DNA of 64,000 nucleotides from NCBI RefSeq assembly GCF_001584165.1, contig NZ_CP013233.1:4410620-4474619 (forward strand), written 5' to 3'. The notes below the pieces were generated by a model. That model was not told the origin of the DNA and searched no databases. It was given only the letters and a program-made list of their open reading frames with translations. Every line of letters begins with the position of its first letter. Position 1 is the first letter of the stretch. The stretch is from Collimonas arenae. GTDB taxonomy: Bacteria > Pseudomonadota > Gammaproteobacteria > Burkholderiales > Burkholderiaceae_D. Below are positions 63,126-64,000 of this stretch, piece by piece. A program made the translations under genes and the position numbers.

Positions 63126-63998
63126 TTAAATTTCGACTTTGGTGCCCAGCTCAACCACCCGATTGACCGGGATATGGAAAAAGTCGGACGGTTTGGCGGC
63201 ATTCTGATACATCCACGCAAACAGCTTTTCGCGCCACAACTGCATGCCCGGAATCTTGCTCGGGATCACAGTGTCGCGCGCCAGGAAGAACGACGTGTCC
63301 ATCACGTCAAACTCCAGGCCGAACTGGGCTGTGGTCAGCGCCATCACGGTCTGCACGTCCGGCGCTTCCTTGAAGCCGAAGGCTGCACGTAGGACATACA
63401 CATCCTTGCCCAGTTCACGCAAGGTAAGGCGTTTGCTGTCTTCAACGAAAGGCACGTCCCAGATGCTGATCTTCAGGAAGAACACACGCTTGTGCAGGAT
63501 ACGGTTGTGCTTCAGGTTGTGCAGCATCGCCACCGGCACCGTATCGACGTTGCCAGTCATGAATACGGCAGTGCCCTCGACCCGGTGCGGCGGATGGGCC
63601 AGCAGGCCTTCGACGAACGGCTCCAGCGGAATCCCTTCATCCTTGGTGCGTTCACGCAACAGCATGCGGCCGGCGTACCAGGTCATCAACAGGAAGAAAG
63701 CGAATCCACCGAGCAGCAGCGGGAACCAGCCGCCGTCGACAATCTTCAGCAGGTTGGCCGCAAAAAACGCAAAGTCGACAACGAAGAAAGCGCTGATGAC
63801 CAGCGCCACCAGGAAAGGATTCCATTTCCATACGGTGCGCATGACCACTGCCGCCAGCACCGTGGTGATCAGCATGGTGGTGGTCACCGCGACGCCATAC
63901 GCGGCAGCCAGATTGTCGGATTTCTTGAAAGCCAGCACTACTGCCACCACTAGTATCAGCAGCATCCAGTTAATCATCGGGATATAGATCTGGCCGCG
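63126..63998 (-). CDS. kup: Kup potassium transporter, 3' part
   Basis: The frame runs past the window end; visible are the last transmembrane segments ('[19 protein letters not shown]', '[22 protein letters not shown]') and the cytoplasmic C-terminal domain ('[21 protein letters not shown]', '[19 protein letters not shown]', '[14 protein letters not shown]') characteristic of Kup/HAK/KT transporters. It imports K+ with protons. Ordinary chromosomal gene. Confidence 0.9.
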   Translation of the reverse strand, partial: RGQIYIPMINWMLLILVVAVVLAFKKSDNLAAAYGVAVTTTMLITTVLAAVVMRTVWKWNPFLVALVISAFFVVDFAFFAANLLKIVDGGWFPLLLGGFAFFLLMTWYAGRMLLRERTKDEGIPLEPFVEGLLAHPPHRVEGTAVFMTGNVDTVPVAMLHNLKHNRILHKRVFFLKISIWDVPFVEDSKRLTLRELGKDVYVLRAAFGFKEAPDVQTVMALTTAQFGLEFDVMDTSFFLARDTVIPSKIPGMQLWREKLFAWMYQNAAKPSDFFHIPVNRVVELGTKVEI

Positions 63999-64000
63999 TT

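Overview
The right-hand end (60338-64000) is ordinary chromosome of a betaproteobacterium, most likely Oxalobacteraceae (Collimonas/Herbaspirillum/Janthinobacterium-like). It holds the 3' part of comM, a small secreted protein, a DUF3567 protein typical of Burkholderiales, a TrmB-like methyltransferase and the 3' part of a kup potassium transporter. Everything to the left is accessory DNA inserted in or beside comM. No rRNA, tRNA or CRISPR array was seen.

Region A (1 to about 35400) looks like a large integrated plasmid or ICE-like island whose right edge is marked by a large serine recombinase (33502-35316) next to a truncated comM. It carries a replication-type module (two primase-like proteins, a paralogous pair of unknown proteins, an SF2 helicase), preceded by a near-consensus promoter and a run of small hairpins. 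It also carries a short tyrosine recombinase, a two-partner secretion / CDI-like locus with a membrane protein as candidate immunity gene, an XRE-ImmA regulatory pair, a PD-(D/E)XK nuclease divergent from a Dam-type methyltransferase, and several small plasmid-type genes. Two unexplained repeat families run through it: five 52-53 bp units bounded by GGTGCTAAC/GTTAGCACC (plus one half unit), and a 129 bp inverted pair around a recombinase-type core site that brackets the recombinase and secretion locus. A perfect CIRCE (HrcA operator) sits upstream of a small DUF2188 gene.

Region B (35619-60337, 24.7 kb) is a complete Tn7-like transposon in comM with a 5 bp target duplication (GCGGT). TnsA, TnsB, a short TnsC/TniB and TniQ are at the right end; a TnsE-like protein is alone at the left end. 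Its cargo is mostly defence: an AvcD-type anti-phage dCTP deaminase, a JetABCD (Wadjet-like) condensin system, a Gabija-like OLD nuclease plus UvrD-type helicase, and a MOSC-alkyltransferase-like fusion followed by an unrecognised gene. That last group is the best candidate for an undescribed defence module.

Seven genes or gene parts are split or lose their start by one missing base, and every break can be repaired by adding one G/C to a G or C run (tpsB once, tpsA three times, primase-helicase, jetC, Dam-type methyltransferase). This suggests homopolymer errors in the assembly, or recent decay, and should be settled before these genes are called inactive.
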